This document shows positions 26,438 to 35,296 of a stretch of 64,000 nt of DNA, piece by piece. The first letter of the stretch is position 1. The number at the start of each line of letters is the position of its first letter. Origin of the DNA: CAVXHQ01 sp963789535 (GTDB lineage Bacteria; Pseudomonadota; Alphaproteobacteria; Rhodobacterales; Rhodobacteraceae); the NCBI GenBank assembly GCA_963789535.1, contig CAWBKU010000005.1, forward strand, positions 1,984,001-2,048,000. The letters run 5' to 3'. The notes beneath the pieces were generated by a model. The model worked only from the letters and a program-made list of their open reading frames with translations, ran no database searches and was not told the origin of the DNA. A program made the position numbers and the translations under genes.

Positions 26438-27837
26438 ATGGGCGAGACCACGGACAGGCAGGTCAGGCGGCGCCGGGTGTTCTATATCCCCGGCTACGAT
26501 CCGATCCATCCGCGCCGCTACCGCGAACTCTACCGCAAGGAGGGGGCCGCTCAGGCGGCGCTGTCGGGATACGAGATCGCATTGGCGCCCAAGACCGGCG
26601 GCGGGCCCTACGGCTGGCATGTGACGGCGACGATCGACGGGGTCGACGTCGAGAGCGACGTCGAGGTTCTGGTCTGGTCCGACATCGTCCGCAGCTCGAT
26701 GTCGCAGTCCATCGGCGCCACCTATTGCGCAGCTCGCCCGCACCGCCTGGACCTATATCGCCACCGGCACGCTGCGCCGCCTGATGTGGCTGCGCAAGGG
26801 GCCGGTGATCGCGGCGCTCTATCCGGTGGGCATGCTCCTGCTGCAACTCAGCATCGCGATTTTCCTTTCTTATCTGGTCGCTACGGCATTGTTGACAGCT
26901 GTCAACTTTCTTCTTGATTTCACCGGATGGCAGCCGGACTGGCTGGCGCCCTTCATCCGCTGGCCGGTGATCCTCGTCGTCTCGCTGTTCGTCCTGCGCT
27001 GGTTCAAGGCGCGGGACGGAAAATTCTTCGCCTATTACCTGATGCACGACTACGCCTATTCCGCCCGCTGGCGCGGTGCCAATCCCCCCGCCCTCGAGGC
27101 GCGGATGGCCGAGTTTCGCGCCGCGATTGCGGACGCCCTGACCCTCGGCTACGACGAGGTGCTGGTCGTCGGCCATTCCTCCGGCGCGCATCTGGGCGTC
27201 TCCATCCTCGCCGACCTGCTGCGCGCCCGCCGCGCCAGACCGGGCGCCACCGCGCTGTCGTTCCTGTCGCTGGGACAGGTCGTACCGATGGTCTCGTTCC
27301 TGCCCGACGCCTCCCGCCTGCGGGCGGATCTCGCGTTCCTGTCCGAACGGACCGATATCACCTGGATCGACGTCACCGCCCCGGGCGATGGCTGCGCCTT
27401 TGCGCTCTGCGATCCGGTGGCGGTCACGGGGGTCGCCACGCCGTTCTCGCAATGGCCGCTGGTGGTCTCCGCCGCGTTCACCCGGACCCTGAAACCCGAG
27501 ACCTGGGCGAAACTGCGCTGGCGCTTCTTCCGGCTGCATTTCCAGTATCTCTGCGCCTTCGACAACCTGCCGGGCGGGCCGTCCGACTATGATTACTTTC
27601 GCCTGACCGCCGGGCCGCAGACCCTTGGCACCCGCTATCGCGACCGGGCGCCGTCGCGCAGCCGGATCGACGTCGCCGCCTCGAAATACACCAGCCGGGC
27701 GGCGCCGCGTCCGTGGCGGCGGAGCGGGACGCCGCCGGACCCCGCGTCTGCGGCCGGCAGTCGAGGCGCCGTCCGCATCCGTCGAGGCGGCGGTCAAGGC
27801 CGCTGTCAAGGCATCCGCGACCGGCCGGCCTGCGTGA
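26438..27837 (+). pseudogene. Alpha/beta-hydrolase-fold membrane-associated protein, apparently frameshifted
   Basis: The protein begins RRRVFYIPGYDPIHPRRYRELY with GAGG before the ATG. After SQSIGATY the frame is lost. One extra T at 26725-26726 would explain it, because removing it gives TYAQLARTAWTYIATG and joins the next frame without a gap. That frame holds a hydrophobic segment (about 26805-26910) and the nucleophile elbow VVGHSSGAHLG at about 27170. The 3' end is also unclear: this frame runs on into the P450 gene through Arg/Gly-rich low-complexity sequence, while another frame ends in a TGA at 27835-27837 overlapping the P450 GTG. This may be a decayed gene, sequence errors, or two products. 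Confidence 0.65.
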
Positions 27838-29186
27838 CGCTGCCGCCGAAACCGCCGGTCCGGCCCGATGCGGTGTCGCTCCGGCGGTATCTGAAACTCT
27901 TTCGCGACGACATCCTCTCGGCCCAGCCCGCACGCCTCTATCGCGCGTGGATGGCAGAGTTCCGGACGCCGTTCTTTCGCAGCTACCTCGTCAACGACCC
28001 GACGCTGATCCGCCGCGTCCTCAACGAACGGCCCGACGATTTCCCGAAATCGGACCGTATCGGCGCGGGCCTCCGGCCGCTTTTGGGCAATTCGGTGTTC
28101 CTGACCAACGGCGAGACGTGGAAGCGGCAACGCCGCATCATCGACCCGGCGTTCGAGGGCGGGCGCCTGCGCGACACGTTCCCGGCGATGTGGGCGGCCG
28201 GACAGGCGGCGGTGGCGCGGATGGCGGCGCAGGTCACGGACGACCCGCTCGAGATCGAGCCCGAGACGAGCCATGCCGCGGCGGACGTGATCTTTCGCAC
28301 GCTGTTCTCGCTCCCCATCGAGCACGACACCGCGCGGGCCGTCTTCGACGCGTTCCGGGCGCATCAGCGGACGCAGCCGATCCTGAACCTCGCCGCGTTC
28401 CTGCCCGGCCCCCGCTGGATGCCGCGGTTCTTTCGGCGCGAGACGCTGCGCACGGCGGTGACGATCCGGGGGCTGATTTCGGGACTGGTCGAGGTGAGGG
28501 CGGAATTGATCGCAGCGGGGACTGCGCCGGACGATCTGGCAACGAAGATCATGACGAACGTGGACCCGGTCACGGGCGAGCGGTTGTCGCCGGAAGAAAT
28601 GGTCGATCAGGTCGCGATCTTCTTTCTGGCGGGGCATGAAACCAGCGCCTCGGCGCTGGCGTGGACGCTGTATCTGCTGGCGATGTATCCCGAATGGCAG
28701 GTGAAGATTGCCGAGGAAGCGGTTGGTTTGAATGAAGATTTCGGCGCAGTTGCGAAACTTCGCGTGACCCGTGACGTGTTCCGCGAGGCGCTGCGCCTCT
28801 ATCCGCCGGTGCCGATGATGGTGCGCGAGACGACGCGGTCCGAGGTGTTTCGCGACCGCAATGTGCGGCGCGGCGCGCAGGTGGTGCTGTCGCCCTGGCA
28901 TCTGCACCGGCACGAGCGGATCTGGGAGGATCCGGATGCTTTCCGGCCCGGGCGGTGGCAGACCGAGGCCGGTCGCGCCTCGGCGCGGGAGGCCTATCTG
29001 CCGTTCTCGGCGGGGCCGCGGGTCTGCACGGGTGCGGGGTTCGCGATGATCGAGGGGGTGCTGCTCCTGGCGTTGCTGGTGCGGGCGTTCCGGTTCGAGG
29101 TGCCGCGCGAGGCGGCGCCGGTGCCGGTGGCGCATCTGACGGTGCGGTCTCGCGACGGGATCAGGCTGATCGTGCGGCCGCGTTGA
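27834..29186 (+). CDS. Cytochrome P450
   Basis: This heme monooxygenase of unknown substrate has 450 residues if it starts at the GTG at 27834. The I-helix motif FLAGHETSASAL, the K-helix ExxR in EALRLYPPVP and the heme ligand loop FSAGPRVCTGAGFAM are all intact. The frame is continuous with the preceding hydrolase fragment, but the linker is low complexity and the P450 family fold begins at about PVRPDAVSLRRYLKLF, so a separate start is preferred. It shares a four-base GTGA overlap with a frame ending at 27837. No ferredoxin or reductase gene is adjacent. Confidence 0.9.
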   Translation: MTLPPKPPVRPDAVSLRRYLKLFRDDILSAQPARLYRAWMAEFRTPFFRSYLVNDPTLIRRVLNERPDDFPKSDRIGAGLRPLLGNSVFLTNGETWKRQRRIIDPAFEGGRLRDTFPAMWAAGQAAVARMAAQVTDDPLEIEPETSHAAADVIFRTLFSLPIEHDTARAVFDAFRAHQRTQPILNLAAFLPGPRWMPRFFRRETLRTAVTIRGLISGLVEVRAELIAAGTAPDDLATKIMTNVDPVTGERLSPEEMVDQVAIFFLAGHETSASALAWTLYLLAMYPEWQVKIAEEAVGLNEDFGAVAKLRVTRDVFREALRLYPPVPMMVRETTRSEVFRDRNVRRGAQVVLSPWHLHRHERIWEDPDAFRPGRWQTEAGRASAREAYLPFSAGPRVCTGAGFAMIEGVLLLALLVRAFRFEVPREAAPVPVAHLTVRSRDGIRLIVRPR

Positions 29187-29240
29187 CGGGTTCGGCGACC
29201 ACCCGAGTTTTCGTTTCGACCAGGACGGCCAAAGCGCCGG

Positions 29241-29474
29241 TCAGCGCCCGTCGAGCATCGCCTCGAGGACCGCGACCCGGATAGCCGACGCCAGCCCGAC
29301 GTCGCCGCGGGCATCGTCGATCTCGGATGCAAGCGCGTTGATCGTCCGCCCCCGGTCTGCCGCCAGACGCCGGAACGCTATCCAGAACGCCTCTTCCAGT
29401 GAAACGCTGGTGCGGTGTCCCTTCAGCGTCAGCGAGCGCTTGACCGGGCGACCGCCGGCACGGCCCTCACTCAT
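29241..29474 (-). CDS. Ribbon-helix-helix domain protein
   Basis: This small DNA-binding protein of 77 residues contains the ribbon-helix-helix pattern VKRSLTLKGHRTSVSLEEAFW followed by two helices (RRLAADRGRTINALASEID). The start at 29474 overlaps the DUF4169 gene by eight bases. The DUF4169-RHH pair is common next to fumC in Rhodobacteraceae, from memory, and here fumC is about 1 kb away. The target is unknown. Confidence 0.85.
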   Translation of the reverse strand: MSEGRAGGRPVKRSLTLKGHRTSVSLEEAFWIAFRRLAADRGRTINALASEIDDARGDVGLASAIRVAVLEAMLDGR

Positions 29475-29646
29475 CCTCGAGCTTCTTTTCGCCGAGTGCG
29501 CGGACGCTTCGCTCGATCCGGTCGGTGTCGGCCAATCGTTCGGACCTGCGGCGTCCGAATTTCGCCGCATTTGCGGCCGCTTCCGACGCGAGCGCCGCCC
29601 GTCGGCGGGCCTTGCGAAGGCGATTCAGGTTGATCGGGTCGGTCAT
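29467..29646 (-). CDS. DUF4169 family small basic protein
   Basis: This 59-residue protein starts MTDPINLNRLRKARRRAA, followed by EAAANAAKFGRRRSERL and an acidic tail ending KKLEDE. These are the hallmarks of DUF4169. It is short, basic and probably helical, with no known function. Its TGA overlaps the ATG region of the ribbon-helix-helix gene by eight bases, so the two are coupled. Confidence 0.82.
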   Translation of the reverse strand: MTDPINLNRLRKARRRAALASEAAANAAKFGRRRSERLADTDRIERSVRALGEKKLEDE

Positions 29647-29703
29647 CCTGGGCCTTTGCGTCCTGTTTTCGCTGAAGATTCGGGGCTGCGGCAGGCTCGT
29701 GTC

Positions 29704-29722
29704 GTTCAGTGAACAGACTGTT
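29704..29722. promoter_or_regulatory. Two overlapping 11-bp palindromes in a divergent intergenic region
   Basis: GTTCAGTGAAC (29704-29714) and AACAGACTGTT (29712-29722) are perfect odd-length palindromes that share three bases. They lie between the DUF4169 gene (minus) and the exported lectin-like gene (plus), 58 and 94 bases from the two start codons. They may be a binding site for a dimeric regulator such as the nearby ribbon-helix-helix protein. No direct evidence. Confidence 0.4.
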
Positions 29723-29815
29723 TACCAATCCGGACACCGGACGGCCAGATCAAACCACAATTCCCCCATAGGACAAGTGTCGATCGAATACGTTTTCCCG
29801 AAACCGGAGGCTCTC

Positions 29816-30379
29816 ATGTTCAAGTCGTTGTTCTTTGCCCTGGCGCTTTTGGCGCCATGTGTTGCGTCGTCGGCGACGATTTCTGCCGATTTCGATGTCA
29901 AGGCGTTCGACAATAGCTACAACCGCGGAGCAGGTACCGGACTTGCGACGGGGATCATGTTGCAGGTCGGTGAAAGCTTTCAGGTTGCCGTCGATCCTTT
30001 GCAAGGCTGGAGGATCGCCGCGGACCTGCCGCTCATCAACGCCGATGGTCTGTTCGTTGGCAGGACCCGCGGATTTTCCAACTACCGTAGCGAAGGGTTC
30101 GTCGCACGGTATGGCACGCTCGTCGGTCGGATTGGTACGGGTGCGATCTTCCGCATCGGGTCCAGTTTCGACGGACTGGCCTCGGTGGCTGGTGAGTTGC
30201 GCCTTTACGTGTGGGATTCGCGGACCGAGGACAACAGCGGCTCTCTGTCGGTTCGGCTGACGTCGCCGCTTCGGCAGCCAGTCGCGATGGACGTGCCGTC
30301 GCCGGTGCCGTTGCCCGCTACAGGCCTCCTCCTGATGTCGGTGCTTGCATTCATGGGGCTGCGACGTCGGGTCGGCTGA
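29816..30379 (+). CDS. Exported LecA-like (PA-IL-fold) protein with VPLPA-type sorting tail
   Basis: This 187-residue protein has a signal peptide (MFKSLFFALALLAPCVASSA) and a beta-sandwich region resembling the PA-IL/LecA galactose lectin family: YGTLVGRIG, then FRIGSS and the C-terminal LRLYVWDSRTEDNSGSLSV. The C-terminus VPLPATGLLLMSVLAFMGLRRRVG is a VPLPA-type motif, membrane helix and basic tail as used in exosortase-type surface sorting. Base and codon use are less GC-rich than the neighbours, suggesting recent transfer or relaxed selection. The start at 29816 has CCGGAGG five bases upstream. Sugar binding is inferred. Confidence 0.8.
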   Translation: MFKSLFFALALLAPCVASSATISADFDVKAFDNSYNRGAGTGLATGIMLQVGESFQVAVDPLQGWRIAADLPLINADGLFVGRTRGFSNYRSEGFVARYGTLVGRIGTGAIFRIGSSFDGLASVAGELRLYVWDSRTEDNSGSLSVRLTSPLRQPVAMDVPSPVPLPATGLLLMSVLAFMGLRRRVG

Positions 30380-30384
30380 CGGGC

Positions 30385-31776
30385 CTAAGACGGCCCGATC
30401 ATTTCCTCAGGCCGCACGATCCTGTCGAACGTTTCCGCATCGACGAACCCGAGCCGAATCGCCTCTTCCTTGAGCGTCGTGCGGTTCGCGTGCGCGGTCT
30501 TGGCGACCTTGGTGGCGTTGTCGTAGCCGATGGTCGGCGCCAGCGCCGTGACCAGCATCAGACTCTCGCGCATCAACTGGTCGATCCGGCCCTCGTCGGC
30601 CTCGATGCCGGCGACGCAATTGTCGGTGAACGCCACGGCGGCGTCGCCGAGAAGCTGCATGCTTTGCAGCACGTTGTAGGCCATCATCGGCTTCATCACG
30701 TTCAGCTCGAAGTGGCCCTGCGACCCGGCGAACCCGACCGCCGCGTCGTTGCCCATGACATGCGCGCAAACCTGCGTCAGCGCCTCGACCTGCGTCGGGT
30801 TCACCTTGCCGGGCATGATCGAGGAGCCGGGCTCGTTCTCGGGCAGCATCAGCTCGCCCAGACCGCAGCGCGGCCCGGAGCCGAGCAGGCGGATGTCGCA
30901 GGCGATCTTGTAGAGCGAGGCCGCGACGCCGCGCAGGGCGCCCGACATTTCGACCAGCGCGTCGTGGGCGGCGAGCGCCTCGAACTTGTTCGGGGCGGTG
31001 ACGAAGGGCAGGCCGGTGATGGTGGCGATTTCTGCGGCGATGGTCTCGCCCCAGCCCGCAGGCGCGTTCAGACCGGTGCCGACGGCGGTGCCGCCCTGGG
31101 CCAGTTCATAGATCGCTGGCAGGGCGGCGCGGAGGCGGCGGAGGCCCATGGCGACCTGATGGACATAGCCCGAGAATTCCTGACCCAGCGTCAGCGGGGT
31201 CGCGTCCATCGTGTGCGTGCGGCCGATCTTGATGATGTGGGCGAAGGCATTCTGCTTGGCCAGAAGGGCGGCGTGCAGCTTTTCCAGACCCGGCAGGGTC
31301 ACGTCGCGGGCGGTCGTGGCGACGGCGATGTGCATGGCCGTGGGGAAGGTGTCGTTCGAGCTTTGCCCCATGTTGACGTGGTCGTTGGGGTGCACCGGCG
31401 ACTTCGAGCCGATGGTGCCACCCAGCATCTCGATGGCGCGGTTGGAAATGACCTCGTTGGCGTTCATGTTCGACTGCGTGCCCGATCCCGTCTGCCAGAC
31501 GACGAGCGGGAAATGGTCGTCGAGTTTGCCCTCGACCACCTCTGCCGCCGCCGCGATCATCGCGTCGGCCAGCGCCGCGTCGAGTTTACTGCTGGCCTTG
31601 TTCGCCTGCGCGCAGGCCTGCTTGATGACGCCGAGGGCGCGGACGATGGCGACCGGCTGTCGCTCCCAGCCGATGGGAAAGTTCATCAGGCTGCGCTGGG
31701 TCTGGGCGCCCCAGTAGCGCGTGGCGTCGACCTCGAGCGGGCCGAAGCTGTCGGTTTCGGTGCGGGTGGCGGTCAT
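30385..31776 (-). CDS. fumC: Fumarate hydratase, class II
   Basis: FumC interconverts fumarate and malate in the TCA cycle without an iron-sulfur cluster. The 463-residue product has the fumarase/aspartase signature GSSIMPGKVNPTQ (the catalytic Ser loop), the N-terminal RYWGAQTQRSLMNFPIG, VWQTGSGTQSNMNANEVI and GRTHTMDATPLTLGQEFSGY. The start at 31776 begins the typical N-terminus; the frame extends 20 codons upstream without similarity. It converges on the lectin-like gene five bases away. Confidence 0.97.
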   Translation of the reverse strand: MTATRTETDSFGPLEVDATRYWGAQTQRSLMNFPIGWERQPVAIVRALGVIKQACAQANKASSKLDAALADAMIAAAAEVVEGKLDDHFPLVVWQTGSGTQSNMNANEVISNRAIEMLGGTIGSKSPVHPNDHVNMGQSSNDTFPTAMHIAVATTARDVTLPGLEKLHAALLAKQNAFAHIIKIGRTHTMDATPLTLGQEFSGYVHQVAMGLRRLRAALPAIYELAQGGTAVGTGLNAPAGWGETIAAEIATITGLPFVTAPNKFEALAAHDALVEMSGALRGVAASLYKIACDIRLLGSGPRCGLGELMLPENEPGSSIMPGKVNPTQVEALTQVCAHVMGNDAAVGFAGSQGHFELNVMKPMMAYNVLQSMQLLGDAAVAFTDNCVAGIEADEGRIDQLMRESLMLVTALAPTIGYDNATKVAKTAHANRTTLKEEAIRLGFVDAETFDRIVRPEEMIGPS

Positions 31777-31844
31777 GGGCGTCCTCGCGGGCTTGCTGTC
31801 GCGGCGAGGCATAGCGGCTGCGCCCCGGCGCCGCAACGGCGCCG

Positions 31845-32354
31845 CTACTTGCGGAAGGCGTCGAGGCTCACGACCTGGGCTGCCTTCGGCTTGTCGGGGG
31901 CGGCGGGTTTGGCCATCTCGTCCATCGGCGCCTCGTCGGCGTCGGCCTCCTCGGATTCGTCGTCGGCGGCGTCACCGGCGCCGTCGTCCTGCGTCTCGAA
32001 GCGCAGGCCGAACTCGACGGAGGGGTCCACGAAGGTCTTGATCGCGTCGTAGGGAATATAGAGCGGTTCGGGGTTGTCGCCGAAGTTGAGGGTGACGGCG
32101 AACCCCTCGTCGGTGACGGTGAGGGCGTCGAACCAGTGTTGCAGGACGATGGTCATCTCGCCGGGATAGCGGTCCGAGAGCCAGTCGGCGATCTCGACGT
32201 CGGGGTGCATGGTGTCGATGGTGATGAAGAAGTGATGCTTGCCCGGCAGGCCGGACGTCGCGACGTCGGTCAGCACCCGCTGTATAAGGCCCCGCATGGC
32301 GCGGTGCATCAGGTTGCCGTAGTCGATGTGGTGGTTCGGCATTGCGTTCCCCAT
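31845..32354 (-). CDS. sspB: SspB family ClpXP adaptor
   Basis: SspB delivers ssrA-tagged and other substrates to the ClpXP protease. The 169-residue protein is the alphaproteobacterial type, with HHIDYGNLMHRAMRGLI near the start, HHFFITIDTMHPDVEI, YPGEMTIVLQHWFD and the C-terminal ClpX-binding tail (about residues 160-169, VSLDAFRK) after a disordered acidic linker. A second start at 32342 (MPNHHIDYG) is also possible; the upstream one has GGGGAAG about ten bases before it. Confidence 0.93.
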   Translation of the reverse strand: MGNAMPNHHIDYGNLMHRAMRGLIQRVLTDVATSGLPGKHHFFITIDTMHPDVEIADWLSDRYPGEMTIVLQHWFDALTVTDEGFAVTLNFGDNPEPLYIPYDAIKTFVDPSVEFGLRFETQDDGAGDAADDESEEADADEAPMDEMAKPAAPDKPKAAQVVSLDAFRK

Positions 32355-32444
32355 CGTGAGTGCTTCCCCATCGAGACTTGCCGCCGGGGCGGGGCGTTTC
32401 GAGGGCCAGCATAGACCTTTCTGCGGGGGATAAAAGAGGGGGAC

Positions 32445-34502
32445 TCAGGGCGCCGGACGGGTAAGGACGGGGACGAGCAGGATCGCGGCGGGGCCTGCGC
32501 TGTCGGTGCGGGGGCCGCGGGTGGCGGTGCCGAACCCGGCCTCGGCGAGGTAGCGCGACAGCGACGGCGCGGTGTCGTCGCCGGGGGCGCGCAGGAGGGT
32601 GGGGGCGGCGCCGGTGGCAAGGAAGGTGAGCGGGTCGGCGGCGGCGCCGGGGGTCGTTCGACGCTGAACGATGAGGATGAGCTCTTGACCGTAACCATTT
32701 GGCAAGACGCGGAAAAGAGGTTCGGTGATCCTGTCGCCGGGCCGGGTGCGGATCTGGCGCAGGTGCTGGATGGTACGGTCGGCCGCGATATAGAGGACGT
32801 CGATGTCGACGGGCACGGCGGCGTCGTTGCGGACCGACACAGAGACCACGTCGCCGGGGTGCAGCGCGGGCAGGCGGGCGGGGTCGAGGGGGGTGGTGGC
32901 GGTGCCGCCTGCCGCAGCGACGGCAAGGTCGGCGGCGATCCCGTCGAGGCGCGCGGGCAGCGCGGCGGCGGCGCGGGTGAGCAGGAGGGCGCGCGCCTCG
33001 CGCAGGATCAGCGGCGCGAGGGCGCGGCCGGTTGCGGCAAGGTCGGAGCCGAGGGGGAGGGTCGCGGGCAGCGTATCGCCCGCGATGCCGCCGCCGGGGA
33101 CGAGCGTGATGCGGCCCGCCTCGAGGACGAGGCGCAGGTCGGCGGGACTGCCGGCCGGAACGAGGGAGAGGCGCTGTGCCAGCGCCGGGGCGGCGTCCGT
33201 GAGGCCGCCGATCAGGCGGGCGGCGTCGGCGAGGGGCAAGGCGCCGGCGTCCGGCATCGCGAGGTCGAGGCGGACGGAGAGGGGGGGGGCGAGTGGCGCT
33301 GCGATGGCGCCCGCGGGCAGGTCGATGGCGGCGTCGAGGGTGCCGCTGGCCGTCAGTGGCGCAACGGTATCGAGGGTCAGGTGGGTCAGGGGGGCGGTGC
33401 CGGGGCCCGGGTCCGCGGGCAGGACGGCGAGGCGGTCGCCGGGGGCGAGGCCGTGCAGGGCGCCCGCGGGGATCCCGGCCCGACCGCCGTCGGCGGTCAC
33501 GGGCCACACGGGAAGGTCGGTGCCGGGGGCGGGGACGACACCGAAAGCGGCGATGTCGAGGGCACCCTCGAAGCCGGGGACGGTGCCGGGGGCGAGGCCC
33601 TCGGTGGCATAGCGCGCGAGGATCGCGGTGGCCAGATCCGCGAAACTTCCATCCGGACGGGCGGCGAGTTCGCTGAGCACGGTATAGGTAAAGAGGCCCT
33701 GCGGGCGGCGGTCTGCGGCACCGCGCGGCAGGTTCATCTCGGGCGTGCTCTGGTCCGCCTGCGCCGCGAAGAAGGCGGTCAGGGTGCCCGCGCCGGGTGC
33801 GGCGGGGAGGATGTCGAACGGGGCCTCGGCGGTGGCCGTTGCGGTGCCCGCCCCGGCAGGCGACGGTATCCCGAGCACCTCGGGCGCGACGCGGCGCAGG
33901 CGGACCTCGTCGCCGCCGCGGGTCGCGGTCCCCGCGTTGCAGGCGTCGAACACCGCCCAGACGTTGGCACCGCGGGCGCGGATCGCGTCGATCATCGTGC
34001 CGATCTCGTCGTCTCTCAGCGCGTTCTCGACCTCGCCGGTGCCGCCGTTCCAGAAGCCGACGTCATAGGGCAGGAACAACTCGTCGAGGCCGTCCGGCTC
34101 GTCGGTGCCGGGCGGGGCGGGGGCCTGCGTGCCGTGACCGGAGAAGTGAAGGTAGACAAAATCGCCGGGGGCGACGGTGGCGGCAAGGCGGGCCATTTCG
34201 CCGCGGATCGCGGCGAGGGTGGCGGGGGCATGGATGCCGTCGTCGAGCAGGATGGCGATGTCGGCGTCCGCCATGCCCTGCACCGAGCGCAGGTAGTCTG
34301 CGACCAGCGCGATGTCGTTGCCGGGGCCGATCAGGCGGTCGCGCTCGCGCAGGGCCGGGTATCCCATGACGCCGATGAGCAGGGCATGGTTGGCGCCCGA
34401 CGGACCCGGCATCGCGGGCGTGCGCCCGGCCCCCGCGCTCAGCAACAGCGCCGCGACGAGGGCCAGCGCCCGGCAGAGGCGCTCAGTTGGTGATGAGCGC
34501 AT
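32445..34502 (-). CDS. Exported caspase-family (C14, metacaspase-like) protease
   Basis: This 685-residue clan CD cysteine peptidase has a hydrophobic N-terminal segment (about residues 10-25) compatible with a signal peptide. The caspase fold follows: ANHALLIGVMGYP, then the catalytic His in FVYLHFSGHGTQ (H123), DGLDELFLPYD, and the catalytic Cys in VWAVFDACNAGTA (C188). The C-terminal about 400 residues are Ala/Pro/Gly-rich, end in a domain with PVDIDVLYIAADRTIQHL, and are unassigned. The start overlaps the stop of the upstream exported protein gene by 20 bases. Cleavage specificity is inferred to be basic or acidic P1 and cannot be told. It is part of a putative envelope protease module. 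Confidence 0.9.
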   Translation of the reverse strand: MRSSPTERLCRALALVAALLLSAGAGRTPAMPGPSGANHALLIGVMGYPALRERDRLIGPGNDIALVADYLRSVQGMADADIAILLDDGIHAPATLAAIRGEMARLAATVAPGDFVYLHFSGHGTQAPAPPGTDEPDGLDELFLPYDVGFWNGGTGEVENALRDDEIGTMIDAIRARGANVWAVFDACNAGTATRGGDEVRLRRVAPEVLGIPSPAGAGTATATAEAPFDILPAAPGAGTLTAFFAAQADQSTPEMNLPRGAADRRPQGLFTYTVLSELAARPDGSFADLATAILARYATEGLAPGTVPGFEGALDIAAFGVVPAPGTDLPVWPVTADGGRAGIPAGALHGLAPGDRLAVLPADPGPGTAPLTHLTLDTVAPLTASGTLDAAIDLPAGAIAAPLAPPLSVRLDLAMPDAGALPLADAARLIGGLTDAAPALAQRLSLVPAGSPADLRLVLEAGRITLVPGGGIAGDTLPATLPLGSDLAATGRALAPLILREARALLLTRAAAALPARLDGIAADLAVAAAGGTATTPLDPARLPALHPGDVVSVSVRNDAAVPVDIDVLYIAADRTIQHLRQIRTRPGDRITEPLFRVLPNGYGQELILIVQRRTTPGAAADPLTFLATGAAPTLLRAPGDDTAPSLSRYLAEAGFGTATRGPRTDSAGPAAILLVPVLTRPAP

Positions 34503-35142
34503 AGCTCGACGGGATCGCCCCGAGGTTCACGACCTTGATGACGTATTGCCCCGGCCGCTCCGGCTCCCAGTAGCAGTGGGCGATGTAGCTGGTGTCCTCG
34601 TCGGCGCAGACCAGTGCCTTGGCCTCGTCGTAGACGAAGAGGTTGAGGTCGGCGGCGGCGACGCCCTCGACGTAGACCTCGGCCGCGACACCGGCATCGA
34701 AGGAGATCGCCTCGAATTCGGCGGCACCGCCCGCATCGAGGCGCGCATTGCGGAAGAGGGCGCCGGTCGAGACGCCACGGGTGCGCAGCGCGGCGTCGTC
34801 GTCGATCATCCCGATCAGGTCCGCGTCGTCGCCCGCCATCCCGCGCGCCACGTCGAGCATGTCGCGCCACCCGGCGATCTGCGGATCGGCGAGCGGATCG
34901 CCGCCGCCCGCCGGGTCGAGCAGGACATCGCGGCGCAGGGTGGCGGCGGCAAGCACCATCATCGTGTCGCCCGCGGCCTGTCCGTCGGTGAACATCCGGT
35001 GGCTGAGGAGGAGGTCGGCGACCGGCATCGGGCCTGCGGTCTGCCCTGCCACCGTCTCGGCGAGGAGGGGTGCCGCGATCAGGGCCAGCGCGACGGCGCA
35101 CGGCAGGGCGGCCCGTCGGGCCCTCGGGATGAAATGCGGCAT
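34483..35142 (-). CDS. Exported protein with a PPC-like C-terminal beta domain, unknown function
   Basis: The product has 219 residues with an N-terminal signal peptide (ALPCAVALALIAAPLLAETV). The C-terminal part reads DLNLFVYDEAKALVCADEDT, then GQYVIKVVNLG. This resembles the pre-peptidase C-terminal (PPC) type beta domain seen on secreted proteases, an inference from pattern only. The middle is helical. It is the first gene of a two-gene operon with the caspase-like protease (20-base overlap) and may be its substrate, inhibitor or carrier. The start at 35142 is chosen to begin the signal peptide. Confidence 0.72.
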   Translation of the reverse strand: MPHFIPRARRAALPCAVALALIAAPLLAETVAGQTAGPMPVADLLLSHRMFTDGQAAGDTMMVLAAATLRRDVLLDPAGGGDPLADPQIAGWRDMLDVARGMAGDDADLIGMIDDDAALRTRGVSTGALFRNARLDAGGAAEFEAISFDAGVAAEVYVEGVAAADLNLFVYDEAKALVCADEDTSYIAHCYWEPERPGQYVIKVVNLGAIPSSYALITN

Positions 35143-35186
35143 GGTCACGCCCTTTCGCCAATGCGCTCTGGGATATCGGGACGACA

Positions 35187-35296
35187 TTACGCGCGATTTC
35201 CGCTGCGTAAAGGGGCGGGGCCGCAGCTAACGGCGATTGTCATGAAGCGGCGGACGGGGCGTCGCCGGGAACGCCGCCCTAACCGCGATTGTCATG
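35187..35296. promoter_or_regulatory. Phased direct repeat and inverted repeat in the divergent protease/regulator control region
   Basis: The 258-base gap holds an 18-base direct repeat, CTAAC(G/C)GCGATTGTCATG, at 35227-35244 and 35279-35296, with one mismatch and exactly 52 bases between starts (five helical turns). An inverted repeat TTACGC/GCGTAA lies at 35187-35192 and 35205-35210. The gap serves both the caspase operon and the response regulator operon. The repeats probably bind the regulator encoded at 35401, which would control both sides. This is inference from layout. Confidence 0.55.

Noticed and set aside
26784..29186. True bifunctional hydrolase-P450 protein of 800 residues
   Set aside because: The joining segment is low complexity, the hydrolase 5' part lies in another frame, and a GTGA overlap provides a separate P450 start. 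Kept as a finding to check.
30211..32052. Long plus-strand open frame opposite fumC
   Set aside because: Antisense to fumC, composition typical of non-coding high-GC frames, no ribosome site or domain.
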